Assembly (NCBI GenBank): GCA_041687255.1
Contig: JAWLCL010000003.1
Span: 248,001 to 312,000, forward strand
DNA length: 64,000 bases
Reading direction: 5' to 3'
Source of the DNA: Mariniphaga sp041687255
GTDB lineage: Bacteria; Bacteroidota; Bacteroidia; Bacteroidales; Prolixibacteraceae
The notes below the pieces were generated by a model, which saw only the letters and a program-made list of their open reading frames with translations, searched no databases and was not told the origin of the DNA. Positions 36,232 to 44,320 of the stretch are shown in pieces (within the stretch, counting starts at the first letter, position 1; every line of letters starts with the position of its first letter). A program made the translations under genes and the position numbers.

Positions 36232-36263
36232 CAAAAATAGTGCACCTTTTTAATATTGGTGCA
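36232..36263 (-). promoter_or_regulatory. Promoter and inverted repeat upstream of dCMP deaminase
   Basis: The minus strand reads TATTTTTG at 36232-36239, 43 bases before the start. Directly upstream, TGCACC (36241-36246) and GGTGCA (36258-36263) form an inverted repeat with an 11-base spacer, occupying the region between the -7 and -33 positions, so it could be an operator. Confidence 0.45.
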
Positions 36264-36307
36264 AATTATATACCGCAGGTAAATCATTCAGGTGCAGTAT
36301 AAACAAA

Positions 36308-36331
36308 AAAAGCCGCTTACAAGCGGCTTTT
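36308..36331 (-). terminator. Terminator after the SPOR lipoprotein gene
   Basis: AAAAGCCGCTT (36308-36318) pairs perfectly with AAGCGGCTTTT (36321-36331) around a two-base loop; on the minus strand a T run follows. It ends the gene at 36351-36836. Confidence 0.8.
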
Positions 36332-36350
36332 AAATATTTTTAAGAATCTG

Positions 36351-36836
36351 TCAATCTTTTATCAGGAGCCAGGCATCTTTATACTCAGGATAGGTATTGC
36401 GTACCTGTCCCACCCTGTTGCGGGCTTCTGTTTCATTCTGATATGAATTTACACAAACCCTGTAATAGCCCGTTTCGCTGTGCAGAATGATAGGTGTAAA
36501 TCCCCTGTTTAAAAGCGTCTCACGGAAATTCCTGGCATTGTTCAGTTCACCGAAAGAGCCAAGTATAACAAAAAAGTTGTTTGATTCATTCTGTGCCTTA
36601 TCTTCCTGAGTGGTAAAGGTTACCTGTTCCTTACGCATAGCAACGGGTTCAGTTACAGTGGCCACAGGCTCCGGGCGCGGAGCCGGGGCTGCCGGGGTAT
36701 TATTTGCCGGTACGGTAAATACTTTAGGTTGAGCAGAAGGATCGGTAGTATAGGGCGATTGAGCCAACTCTTTCTTTGATTTGCAGGCTGTGAAAGCCAG
36801 TCCCAAAACAACAACAAATAAAATTAACCGGTTCAT
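36351..36836 (-). CDS. SPOR-domain lipoprotein
   Basis: 161 residues. Lipobox Cys at about 18 (GLAFTACKSKK), a Pro/Ala/Val-rich linker (about 40-75) and a C-terminal SPOR domain (about 85-161, FFVILGSFGELNNARNFRETL, GYYRVCVNSY). SPOR domains bind denuded peptidoglycan at division sites. The linker spans the gap from membrane to cell wall. Own terminator downstream. Confidence 0.9.
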   Translation of the reverse strand: MNRLILFVVVLGLAFTACKSKKELAQSPYTTDPSAQPKVFTVPANNTPAAPAPRPEPVATVTEPVAMRKEQVTFTTQEDKAQNESNNFFVILGSFGELNNARNFRETLLNRGFTPIILHSETGYYRVCVNSYQNETEARNRVGQVRNTYPEYKDAWLLIKD

Positions 36837-36863
36837 CTCTTAATTTTTTCTAGTTTTATGAGG

Positions 36864-36871
36864 CAAATATA
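36864..36871 (-). promoter_or_regulatory. Candidate -7 box for the SPOR gene
   Basis: The minus strand reads TATATTTG (TAnnTTTG) 27 bases before the start. Confidence 0.4.
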
Positions 36872-36967
36872 TGTAAAACCTTTTCTAATTTTTCATATCC
36901 AGGTTCTTTTTAACGGGAAGTTTTGCACAGGTAACTGTTTGAAACAATTGCTGGTGGTTTATAACTT

Positions 36968-37249
36968 TTAGCGGCGTGAACCTGCACCTCCGCCACCAAA
37001 AAAGAAAAGAACCCCCAGCAGAAATCCGAAATCGTACCAGCCCCCCACATTTGGAAAGGCATATATACGGTAATCGGTAAACAGGCTGGCAATAAAACTA
37101 AAAAGAAGAATGAACCCATGCAGCAATCCCCACAAAAAACCGGGAGGATTTGCCGGTATGACTTCCACCGATTGAGTGGCACACCCGGCTGCAAATAATA
37201 CCGCTGCAAGAAAAATAAATTTTGATATCCATATTGTTCTGGCTCTCAT
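36968..37249 (-). CDS. Small lipoprotein with two hydrophobic segments, unknown function
   Basis: 93 residues. The signal ends in AVLFAAGCATQ (Cys at about 23), then two hydrophobic stretches (FLWGLLHGFILLFSFIASLF and FGFLLGVLFFFGGGG) and a GAGSRR tail. An overlapping frame at 36910-37209 is a shadow. I remember similar short glycine-ended lipoproteins in Bacteroidota but no function. A lone gene. Confidence 0.6.
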   Translation of the reverse strand: MRARTIWISKFIFLAAVLFAAGCATQSVEVIPANPPGFLWGLLHGFILLFSFIASLFTDYRIYAFPNVGGWYDFGFLLGVLFFFGGGGAGSRR

Positions 37250-37719
37250 GGTGATATATTGTTTAAAATTCCTTTAACGAATGTAAGGCAATAAAACCAA
37301 ACAGAAAAGTTCTGCTTAACAAACTTCCTTCCCAAACACCAGTTTTCATGAGTAAATTTACTCTGTTCTTGCGGTTTTTCTGAACGAATCATGAAAAAAA
37401 ACGTATAAGGGAATATAAAATGCAAATAGCCTTACCTCAAAGGCGGCTTACCTTATGAATAGGATGACCCGATAAACGTATAGTTATTTGATTTCAGGGC
37501 TTTGGTTCAAAAAATATTCCTTGATGCATGGTTTTATTTAAACCAGAAACTGGAAGCATTTCCAAAGGTGGGAAACCTGATGCTGATGAGGTCCGTTTCG
37601 CTGTAATTAAAGTGAATGTGCCTGTGCATTTTATTGGTGGTGTTAAATGGTATACATCCTGACCTGTATCGGAAGTAAGTGCTGAAATATTTAAATTTCT
37701 GTTATCTAATGAAAGAGTA
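37250..37719. other. 470-base gap without a recognised gene
   Basis: No open frame of credible length. Short inverted repeats occur (GGTTT/AAACC near 37530, TTTCC/GGAAA near 37557-37575), giving a possibly structured RNA region upstream of the Memo-AMMECR1 gene, but I can match it to no riboswitch. A hammerhead-like CTGATGAG at 37583 lacks the partner core. Confidence 0.3.
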
Positions 37720-39132
37720 ATGAAGGAGTACAGTAGACATTCTCCACTGGTAAGAAAACCAGTTTTTGCCGGAAGTTTTTATCCCTCCTCCAAAGATATT
37801 CTTACAACGCAGCTTGAAAAATTTTCTGAAGAAGCGGAAAGACCTGCTTTTGAAGCTCTGCCACAGGCAATTATTGCGCCTCATGCAGGTTATGTATTCA
37901 GTGGGCAGGTGGCTGCTTCAGCATACAGTCAATTAACGCAGAAAGCGGTTTATAAAAGAGTATTTATTTTGGCCTCAAGCCATCACTCTACATTTCATGG
38001 CGCTTCAGTAAGTAACGCCCACTATTACGAAACTCCTCTTGGAAAAATAAAGGTTGATACACTTGTAACAGAAAAGCTTCATGAGATGGACGACCTGCTG
38101 CAGTATCGTCCGGAAGCCCATCGCCATGAACATAGCCTTGAGGTGCAACTTCCTTTTCTTCAGCATAAACTGGGCGGGAATTTTATGCTCGTTCCTATCG
38201 TGCTTGGCACACACGATTCGCGAGTATGCGAGAAAATCGCCCGTTTACTTGAGCCGTGGTTTACTCCTGAAAATCTGTTTGTTATAAGTACCGATTTTTC
38301 ACATTATCCGGCCTATGACGATGCTGTTGAAAACGATCTCAATACAGCACTGGCCATTTGCAGCAATAATCCTGAAGAACTGCTTAAAACTCTTGACAAA
38401 AGCAGAAAAATCAACAACCTGGCTACTTCATTATGCGGCTGGACATCCGTTCTCACTTTAATGTACTTAACACAAGGGAAAAGTCTGAAATATGTCCCGG
38501 TACAATACAGTAATTCAGGTGATGTACCCGTTTATGGCGAAAAGGAAAAGGTTGTTGGTTATTGGGCTTTGGCAGTTTATAACGATGAAGAGCAACTGAC
38601 GGTTTCCGGGCTTCAGCAGGCCGAGATGTTGAAGAATGCGCGTAAGGCTATTTTGCTCTTTTTGACAACCGGGCGATCAGATCATCCACTGTCGTCGGTT
38701 AGTCCGGGAAAAAAATTTGCCGGTATGTTTGTAAGCATATATGTCAGGGGAAAACTGCGCGGATGCATTGGCAGCCTGAATGGAAAAGGTATTTTAGATG
38801 ATACCCTGGTACATCTTGCTGTTTCTGCATGCTGCGATGACCGCTTCGACTGGCTTAAAAGAGAGGAGTTTGAGGATATGGAGCTGGAAATTTCCATGCT
38901 ATCCCCCCTTCGAAAAATAAAATCAATCGATAAAATTGTGCTGGGAAAACATGGAGTTTACATTAAAAAAGATTCGAAATCGGGTACATTTCTGCCAAAG
39001 GTGGCAGTTAAAACCGGCTGGACAGTGGAAGAATTTCTTGGCCACTGCGCGCGCGATAAAGCTGGCCTAAAATGGAACGGCTGGAAAAATGCCGACATTT
39101 ATATTTATGAGGCATTTGTGTTTAGAGGGTAG
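37720..39132 (+). CDS. Memo-AMMECR1 fusion (AmmeMemoRadiSam systems B and A in one chain)
   Basis: 470 residues. Residues about 10-275 are Memo-like (system protein B): FAGSFYP, IIAPHAGYVFSG with H55, SSHHSTFHG, STDFSHYPAY. Residues about 285-470 are AMMECR1-like (system protein A) with GKLRGCIGSL. Such pairs usually travel with a radical SAM enzyme, which is absent within the window. The function of the system is unproven. Most genomes encode A and B separately, though fusions are known. The upstream gap is 470 bases. Confidence 0.9.
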   Translation: MKEYSRHSPLVRKPVFAGSFYPSSKDILTTQLEKFSEEAERPAFEALPQAIIAPHAGYVFSGQVAASAYSQLTQKAVYKRVFILASSHHSTFHGASVSNAHYYETPLGKIKVDTLVTEKLHEMDDLLQYRPEAHRHEHSLEVQLPFLQHKLGGNFMLVPIVLGTHDSRVCEKIARLLEPWFTPENLFVISTDFSHYPAYDDAVENDLNTALAICSNNPEELLKTLDKSRKINNLATSLCGWTSVLTLMYLTQGKSLKYVPVQYSNSGDVPVYGEKEKVVGYWALAVYNDEEQLTVSGLQQAEMLKNARKAILLFLTTGRSDHPLSSVSPGKKFAGMFVSIYVRGKLRGCIGSLNGKGILDDTLVHLAVSACCDDRFDWLKREEFEDMELEISMLSPLRKIKSIDKIVLGKHGVYIKKDSKSGTFLPKVAVKTGWTVEEFLGHCARDKAGLKWNGWKNADIYIYEAFVFRG

Positions 39133-39282
39133 TTTTGTGGCAGAATTTGAAAAACCGGAGGGTTTTAAATCCCCCCGCAGCATTCAACCGAACTTCAAAA
39201 TGAATAACTTTACATCGGGATTACTTGCCTGCCGAACAGGGCCGCATGAATGACTAACCCCTGCCATGCGAAACCTCCAAGA

Positions 39283-39595
39283 CGTCATTGCCTGCCTTGC
39301 CGGTCAGGCAGGCGCGCGGGTTGTCATTGAAAAACAGGCTTTCCCATCAGCCACCACAGTATCATCGTTGTAAAGAACCTTGGCAATCGCATGGAGCAAA
39401 GCCTGCCCGTCCGGTCAGGCGGGCAATCTGTTCATATTGGTACTTTCAAATACACACATCATCAAAAGGCTGCTGCCAATCGGTACAGTTTGCTGCACCC
39501 CCGCCACTATGCGCAAAGGTTTATATACTGATTTAGTGAAAGGCTGTATGGCAACTATGGCTTTTTAATTAAGCAGGCGGTGGCTGGCAATGACG
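39283..39595. repeat. MITE-like element with CGTCATTGCC inverted ends
   Basis: CGTCATTGCC (39283-39292) and its exact complement GGCAATGACG (39586-39595) bound 313 bases; the match extends to 14 bases with one mismatch. Inside are two GC-rich hairpins: 39291-39312 (CCTGCCT/AGGCAGG arms) and 39401-39424. No transposase or credible gene. The GTCATTG...GCAATC style resembles dispersed noncoding repeats known from several phyla. It occupies the 799-base gap 39133-39931 together with repeat copy B. Confidence 0.6.
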
Positions 39596-39623
39596 GCCGG
39601 CAATCATTTCCCTTTATCTTCTC

Positions 39624-39752
39624 TATACCTTAACCGTATTAAACTCAATGTTATCTCAATTAAAACTCAATATAAACTCAATGTAAATTCAATTATAATT
39701 GAATTTACATTGAGTTTATATTGAATAAATATTGAGTTAAAATTGAGTTTGA
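39624..39752. repeat. 11-bp-period array inverted about its centre, copy B
   Basis: Ten in-phase 11-base units span 39643-39752: four of ACTCAATnTAA type, a switch unit ATTCAATTATA (39687-39697), then five of ATTGAnTnnnn type. The inner 39667-39724 is a perfect 58-base palindrome (27-base arms around TATA). TATACCTT at 39624-39631 is shared with copy A at 12853. It ends 179 bases before the TetR gene. Palindromes this long are normally unstable, so retention suggests use. Function unknown. Confidence 0.88.
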
Positions 39753-39931
39753 TTTGTTGAATGTTTTTTTAATGTTTTTTTCATTAGGCAATTAATAGCT
39801 TTGGCGGTAGTACATGCCTGTAATTCCTGCCAATATTAATTTATTCAATAATTTTTATACTTTTTCTTGTTTATTATACGAATTTCATAAAAAATAACTA
39901 ATTTCGTAAATTGTTATTGTAATCGTATAGA

Positions 39932-40519
39932 ATGATGGATAAGCAGGAAAATAATCCTAAGTATGAAGCTTTGGTGAAAACAGCACGAGAGCTATTCTGG
40001 AGGCATGGGTTTAAGCGGGTTTCAGTTCAGGAAATTTGCATGAAGGCAGAAGTGAGCAAGATGACCTTTTATAAATTCTTTTCAAATAAAACTGAACTGG
40101 CGAAACAGGTTTTTTCCAATGAAGTAGATGACAGTATTGTGAAGTTTAACCGGTTGATTGATGAAGATATTTCGGTTCATGATAAAATAGAAAAGATGAT
40201 ACTTCTGAAGGCTGAAGGAACCAATAACATCAGCAAGGAATTTATGCAGGATTTTTACATGGGGTCTGAGCCGGAATTGAAAACCTTTGTGGAGGCAAAA
40301 ACGCGCGAGGCATGGACAGGCATGCTCCACAGCTGGAAGAAAGCGCAGCAGGCCGGCATCTTTCGTGATGACCTGAAGCCTGAATTTCTGATACAGGTTT
40401 CCTTTGGACTGGTTGAGCTTATGAAGGATGAAAAGCTTGCAGGTCTTTTCAGCTCGCCCCAGGAGCTCATTCTTGAATTTACAAAGTTTATTGCATACGG
40501 AATAACGCCAAGAACATAA
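39932..40519 (+). CDS. TetR family transcriptional regulator
   Basis: 195 residues. N-terminal helix-turn-helix (about 10-60) with GFKRVSVQEICMKAEVSKMT and FYKFFSNKTELAKQVF; the C-terminal helical ligand domain is divergent as usual. It begins the export operon, one base ahead of the beta-barrel gene, so it most likely represses its own operon until a lipid or toxic compound binds. A start at the second Met (39935) is equally possible. Confidence 0.92.
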   Translation: MMDKQENNPKYEALVKTARELFWRHGFKRVSVQEICMKAEVSKMTFYKFFSNKTELAKQVFSNEVDDSIVKFNRLIDEDISVHDKIEKMILLKAEGTNNISKEFMQDFYMGSEPELKTFVEAKTREAWTGMLHSWKKAQQAGIFRDDLKPEFLIQVSFGLVELMKDEKLAGLFSSPQELILEFTKFIAYGITPRT

Positions 40520-40520
40520 A

Positions 40521-41663
40521 ATGTACGGATTCAGACATATTGTTTTGCCAGTGATATTTTTCTTGCTGTTTCAGCCGGCATTTTCGCAGGAGCGGATAAG
40601 GTTTAAAGGGCAGCTGTCGGCTTATGCCCATATTAATCCCGATAACGAATATCCATGGTGGAATGGGGGGAGATACCTTCCCCAGGTGAATTTTGAAATT
40701 CCCTCTGAATCGGGGCGGCTGATTGATTTTGAAGCATCGGCAAATATGTACGGGAATATAGGAATGAGAGATTTTGAAGCATTTTCCTCAAACGGTGATT
40801 TAAAGCCATACCGAATGTGGGTGCGGTATTCAACCCCCCAGTTGGAAATCAGGGGAGGGCTTCAAAAGATAAATTTTGGATCGGCGTCCATCCTGCGGCC
40901 GCTCATGTGGTTTGATCAAATGGATCCCCGCGACCCTTTGCAGCTTACCGACGGGGTGTGGGGAATTCTGGGGAGATACTATACGCTGAACAACACTACA
41001 TTCTGGTTGTGGGCGCTTTACGGGAACGATAACCTCAAAGGATGGGAGGCCGTTAAAACAAATGCCCATATTCCTGAGGCAGGAGGTCGTATCCAGTTGC
41101 CGGCAGGAAGCGGTGAGGCGGCTTTGTCGTACCACTACAGAGTCGCCGACAGCCGGGATCTGGCAGAAGAACACCTCCGGTATGAACAGGTGCCTGAGCA
41201 CAGGCTGGGTTTTGATGCCCGTTTCGACAGGGTGATTGGTTACTGGATAGAGGCTTCCTGGAAAACCATGGGAAAGGATCTGGGCATGCTTTCCAACCAG
41301 GAAATACTTAACCTTGGGTTAGATTATACTTTTGACCTTGGAAACGGATTGACGGTGGTTTATGAACAACTTTTAGCTGCTTATGATGAGAAACCGTTCC
41401 GCTTCAACGAAAGCATTACTTTCTCGCTTCTAAATGCTTCATACCCGGTTGGTTTGTTCGATAACATCAGTTACATACTTTATTACGACTGGCGTAACCG
41501 TGCAGCTTATAATTTTGTGAACTGGCAGAAACAGTTTAATCGGTTGACCGTGCATCTTATGGGTTATTCAAATCCAAAATCCTACAGGATTCCAACGGTT
41601 ACCACTTCCGACATATTGTTTGCCGGCACAGGGCTGCAGGTAATGCTGGTGTTTAATCATTAA
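40521..41663 (+). CDS. Predicted outer-membrane beta-barrel protein
   Basis: 380 residues. Signal peptide (about 1-22, ending AFSQE). The rest alternates polar and aromatic residues with strand pairs and short turns (for example RMWVRYSTPQLEIRGGLQKI, WIEASWKTMGK, LTVVYEQLLAAYDE) and ends in LQVMLVFNH, consistent with roughly 14-16 strands. No family name recognised. Its place between TetR and the ABC genes makes it the likely outer-membrane exit or receptor of that system. Confidence 0.72.
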   Translation: MYGFRHIVLPVIFFLLFQPAFSQERIRFKGQLSAYAHINPDNEYPWWNGGRYLPQVNFEIPSESGRLIDFEASANMYGNIGMRDFEAFSSNGDLKPYRMWVRYSTPQLEIRGGLQKINFGSASILRPLMWFDQMDPRDPLQLTDGVWGILGRYYTLNNTTFWLWALYGNDNLKGWEAVKTNAHIPEAGGRIQLPAGSGEAALSYHYRVADSRDLAEEHLRYEQVPEHRLGFDARFDRVIGYWIEASWKTMGKDLGMLSNQEILNLGLDYTFDLGNGLTVVYEQLLAAYDEKPFRFNESITFSLLNASYPVGLFDNISYILYYDWRNRAAYNFVNWQKQFNRLTVHLMGYSNPKSYRIPTVTTSDILFAGTGLQVMLVFNH

Positions 41664-41694
41664 TTAGGCAAGTATCTAAATTAAATAACAGGCA

Positions 41695-42441
41695 ATGGAA
41701 AACACGACTATCATTGAAATCAGGGACCTGAAAAAGACTTTTCCTATGGGGAAATCCACTTTTACGGCGCTTAACGCAATAAATCTCACCCTGAGAACAG
41801 GAGAGTTTACGGGTTTAATTGGTCCCAGCGGTTCGGGTAAAACAACATTGCTGAACATCATAGGGTCGCTCGATTCTCCATCATCGGGGGAAGCTGTGGT
41901 GCTGGGCCATTCAATAGGTGAACTGTCGGCAAAGCAGGCGGCACGTTTGAGAAAAGAACAAATGGGGTTTATTTTTCAAAGCTATAATCTGCTGGCTGTG
42001 CATACGGTTTTTGAAAATGTAGAGTTTCCCCTGCTTTTGCTTAAAATGGGAGCGGGCGAGCGAAAGAAAATGGTTATGGATGCCCTCGAGTGGGTAGGGT
42101 TAACAAGTAAGACGAAATCAAAACCACCTCAGTTGTCGGGTGGCGAATGCCAGCGGGTGGCCATTGCACGTGCTATGGTGAAGAAGCCTTCGCTGGTACT
42201 GGCCGATGAGCCTACAGCTAACCTCGATGCTGCAAATTCCCATAACATTCTGCAGACAATGCGTAACCTGAACCGTGAGCTGAATACCACTTTCCTGTTT
42301 GCCACACACGACGAAAAGGTGATTGGTTACCTCCGCCGCAAGATTTATCTGTTCGATGGCAGGATTGATAAGGAGGAGGTGGTTGAAGAGGCTGAGCGGG
42401 AGAAGGAGAGTGTGGGAGGCGGGGGAAGGCTTTTGAAGTAA
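41695..42441 (+). CDS. ABC transporter ATP-binding protein (LolD/MacB type)
   Basis: 248 residues. Walker A GPSGSGKTT (about 43-51), signature LSGGECQRVAIARAM, Walker B VLADEPTANLD and the switch ATHDE are all intact. LolD/MacB-type ATPases drive FtsX-like permeases. The matching permeases start 700 bases downstream; the gap is filled by the element at 42437-43103, whose left end overlaps this gene's stop codon. The acidic tail (EEVVEEAEREKESVGGGGR) is slightly long and may have been remodelled by that insertion. Confidence 0.93.
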   Translation: MENTTIIEIRDLKKTFPMGKSTFTALNAINLTLRTGEFTGLIGPSGSGKTTLLNIIGSLDSPSSGEAVVLGHSIGELSAKQAARLRKEQMGFIFQSYNLLAVHTVFENVEFPLLLLKMGAGERKKMVMDALEWVGLTSKTKSKPPQLSGGECQRVAIARAMVKKPSLVLADEPTANLDAANSHNILQTMRNLNRELNTTFLFATHDEKVIGYLRRKIYLFDGRIDKEEVVEEAEREKESVGGGGRLLK

Positions 42442-43103
42442 ACAGTAGACGGATAACAGATCTTTTAATTGCTGTGGCAGTATTGCATGTGGAATAATAG
42501 ATAAATTGCATAGTTAACAGAGCATGGAACACAGAGCGCAGAGCATAAGGCTGAAAGTTGGAGCGGGGATTATAACCCCAGCATTTATGCTGGGGCCTGG
42601 AGTAACAATACAACCTCTCCCTCCTGACCTTCTTTCCTTGCACTTTCTGCAGGCCAGGCAAGGATGGGATTCCTGCCAACTTTACAAGAAGTGAAAGATT
42701 TAGTAATTTGTGGGTTAAGGTTATAGTTATAAGATAGTGTAAAGCAAGCAATGTGTTTGTAATCAGTAGCATTAGTCAACAAATAAATCAATCAGCCAAA
42801 TGGAAAAGAATACAAGGTATGCGAGAAGTTTTCGGGATTTGGAAGCTTACAAAAAATTAAGGGAATTATCGAGTCAGATCTTTAAAAAGTTCCTGCGAAG
42901 TGGACAGGGATTCCATCCTAACCTGGTTCGGGTAAAATGCGTTGATTCTAAGGCAGATTTTCAAATGGGGATAAGGATGGAATCCCTTCTCTCCGGAATT
43001 TTGAACTCGAAACCTGGAATACGGAACTCTGAAAAGTTATTTCTCATGCAATATTGCACAGCAATTAAAAGGACTGTTCACCTTTTACCTTTTACTGTTT
43101 ACT
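42437..43103. mobile_element. 667-bp MITE/IVS-like element with about 50-bp inverted ends
   Basis: The ends are an exact 11-base inverted repeat: AGTAAACAGTA (42437-42447) and TACTGTTTACT (43093-43103). Reading inward, the left arm (42437-42489) and right arm (43045-43103) keep matching with small gaps, including CTTTTAATTGCTGT / ACAGCAATTAAAAG. Inside are a perfect hairpin CCCCAGCAT/ATGCTGGGG (42576-42595), a 12-base inverted repeat (42907-42918 / 42975-42986) and a broken four-helix-bundle gene. It splits an ABC operon between ATPase and permeases. It has no transposase, so movement would be in trans. RNA from it could fold into one long stem. Confidence 0.7.
42576..42595. repeat. Perfect hairpin within the 42.4-kb element
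   Basis: CCCCAGCAT (42576-42584), two-base loop, ATGCTGGGG (42587-42595). No T run follows on either strand, so it is a structural rather than a terminator hairpin. Confidence 0.6.
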
Positions 43104-43120
43104 GTTCGATGATACAATAA
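42800..43120 (+). pseudogene. Broken four-helix-bundle (23S rRNA intervening-sequence) protein gene
   Basis: The frame opens with FRDLEAYKKLRELSSQIF, the first helix of the four-helix-bundle / S23-IVP family (usual start: K-F-R-E-L-x-V-W-x-x-A/S), whose members are about 115-125 residues. After about residue 32 the family pattern stops: the diagnostic GL-x-x-Q-x-R-R-A/S-x-x-S-I-x-x-N-I-A-E-G segment is missing and the sequence crosses a 12-base inverted repeat and the element's right end. So only the N-terminus survives and no working product is expected. Genes of this family occur both inside 23S rRNA insertions and free in Bacteroidota genomes. Confidence 0.6.
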
Positions 43121-43141
43121 CGATGATTAAAAATTTATAAA

Positions 43142-44320
43142 ATGAAAACAGCATTAAAGTTGGCATATCGCAACCTCATCGGAGCCGGTCTTCGCACCTG
43201 GCTTAATGTGCTTGTGCTTTCATTTTCCTTTGTGGTTATTATCTGGATGAAAGGCCTTATGGCAGGATGGGATTACCAGGCCAAAACCGACATGACCAAC
43301 TGGCAAATTGGTGAGGGCCAGTTCTGGCATGAGCAATACGATCCGTATGATCCGTTTACGCTGACTGAAAGCCACGGAACTGTCCCCGCCATATTCAGCG
43401 ATGAAATAGCCCTTGGCGCAATGGAGCCAATACTGGTGGTGCAGGGTACCATTTACCCGGAGGGGCGGATGCAGCCGGTTTCAATTACCGGTATCAACCC
43501 CGGGCAGGAGGTGCTTATGATTCCCACGCATAAGATGGATACTGCATTGACAGATGCGGTGCCAGCAGTCATCGGCAGCATTCTGTCGCGTAATATGAAG
43601 ATACAGAAGGGCGATCGCCTGACCATGCGTTGGAGAGATGTTAACGGAATGTTTGATGCCACTGAGATTCTTGTAACCGAAGTTTTTTCAAGCAATGTGC
43701 CTGCAGTGGAAGCTGGGCAGGTATACGTGCCGCTGGAGAGGCTCAGGAGTATGACTTTGCTTGAAGGTGAAGCAACTCTGTTCGTCCTTTCCGATGGTGA
43801 AAAAGAGTGGTCAGATGTGGGGGAGTGGGTATATCAGTCGAAAAATGAACTCACTGCTTCAATTGATGAAATCATTAAAACAAAAACTATTGGGCAGACA
43901 GTTTTCTATGCCATTTTACTGTTGCTGGCCATGTTGGCGGTGTTCGATACCCAGGTGCTTTCAATATTCAGGCGACAGAAGGAAATAGGAACCTATATTG
44001 CGTTGGGATATACCCGGCGGGAAGTAGTTGGTTTATTCACTGTTGAGGGAGCCATGCATTCAGTGCTTGCTGCCGTGGTTGCCGCAGCCTACGGCTTTCC
44101 GTTTCTCTGGTGGCAGGCAGAGGTGGGCTGGACAATGCCGATAGAGGCCAGTGAATTTGGGATGGCTGTTGCTCAAACGCTTTACCCGGTATACAGCGCC
44201 GGGCTTGTGATTGCCACTGTGCTGATTGTTGTGCTGGTTACTACAGTGGTCAGTTACTGGCCATCGCGGAAAATCGCTAAAATGAATCCAACAGAAGCTT
44301 TAAGGGGGAGAATACAATGA
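43142..44320 (+). CDS. ABC transporter permease, FtsX/MacB-LolC type (first)
   Basis: 392 residues. One N-terminal membrane segment (about 18-40), a large periplasmic domain (about 45-255) and three C-terminal segments (about 256-380) with the FtsX motif RRQKEIGTYIALGYTRREVV, where the coupling helix meets the ATPase. The last residues, MNPTEALRGRIQ, are typical. It overlaps the next permease by four bases (ATGA). Works as a heterodimer with it and with the upstream ATPase. Confidence 0.92.
   Translation: MKTALKLAYRNLIGAGLRTWLNVLVLSFSFVVIIWMKGLMAGWDYQAKTDMTNWQIGEGQFWHEQYDPYDPFTLTESHGTVPAIFSDEIALGAMEPILVVQGTIYPEGRMQPVSITGINPGQEVLMIPTHKMDTALTDAVPAVIGSILSRNMKIQKGDRLTMRWRDVNGMFDATEILVTEVFSSNVPAVEAGQVYVPLERLRSMTLLEGEATLFVLSDGEKEWSDVGEWVYQSKNELTASIDEIIKTKTIGQTVFYAILLLLAMLAVFDTQVLSIFRRQKEIGTYIALGYTRREVVGLFTVEGAMHSVLAAVVAAAYGFPFLWWQAEVGWTMPIEASEFGMAVAQTLYPVYSAGLVIATVLIVVLVTTVVSYWPSRKIAKMNPTEALRGRIQ

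Noticed and set aside
36910..37209. 99-residue frame overlapping the 93-residue lipoprotein
   Set aside because: It lacks a sensible signal or motif and is a shifted frame of the lipoprotein gene.
37583..37600. CTGATGAG with GTCC, like a hammerhead ribozyme core
   Set aside because: The required CGAAA after stem II is missing; the complement GTTTCG sits there instead, and no closing stem was found on either strand.
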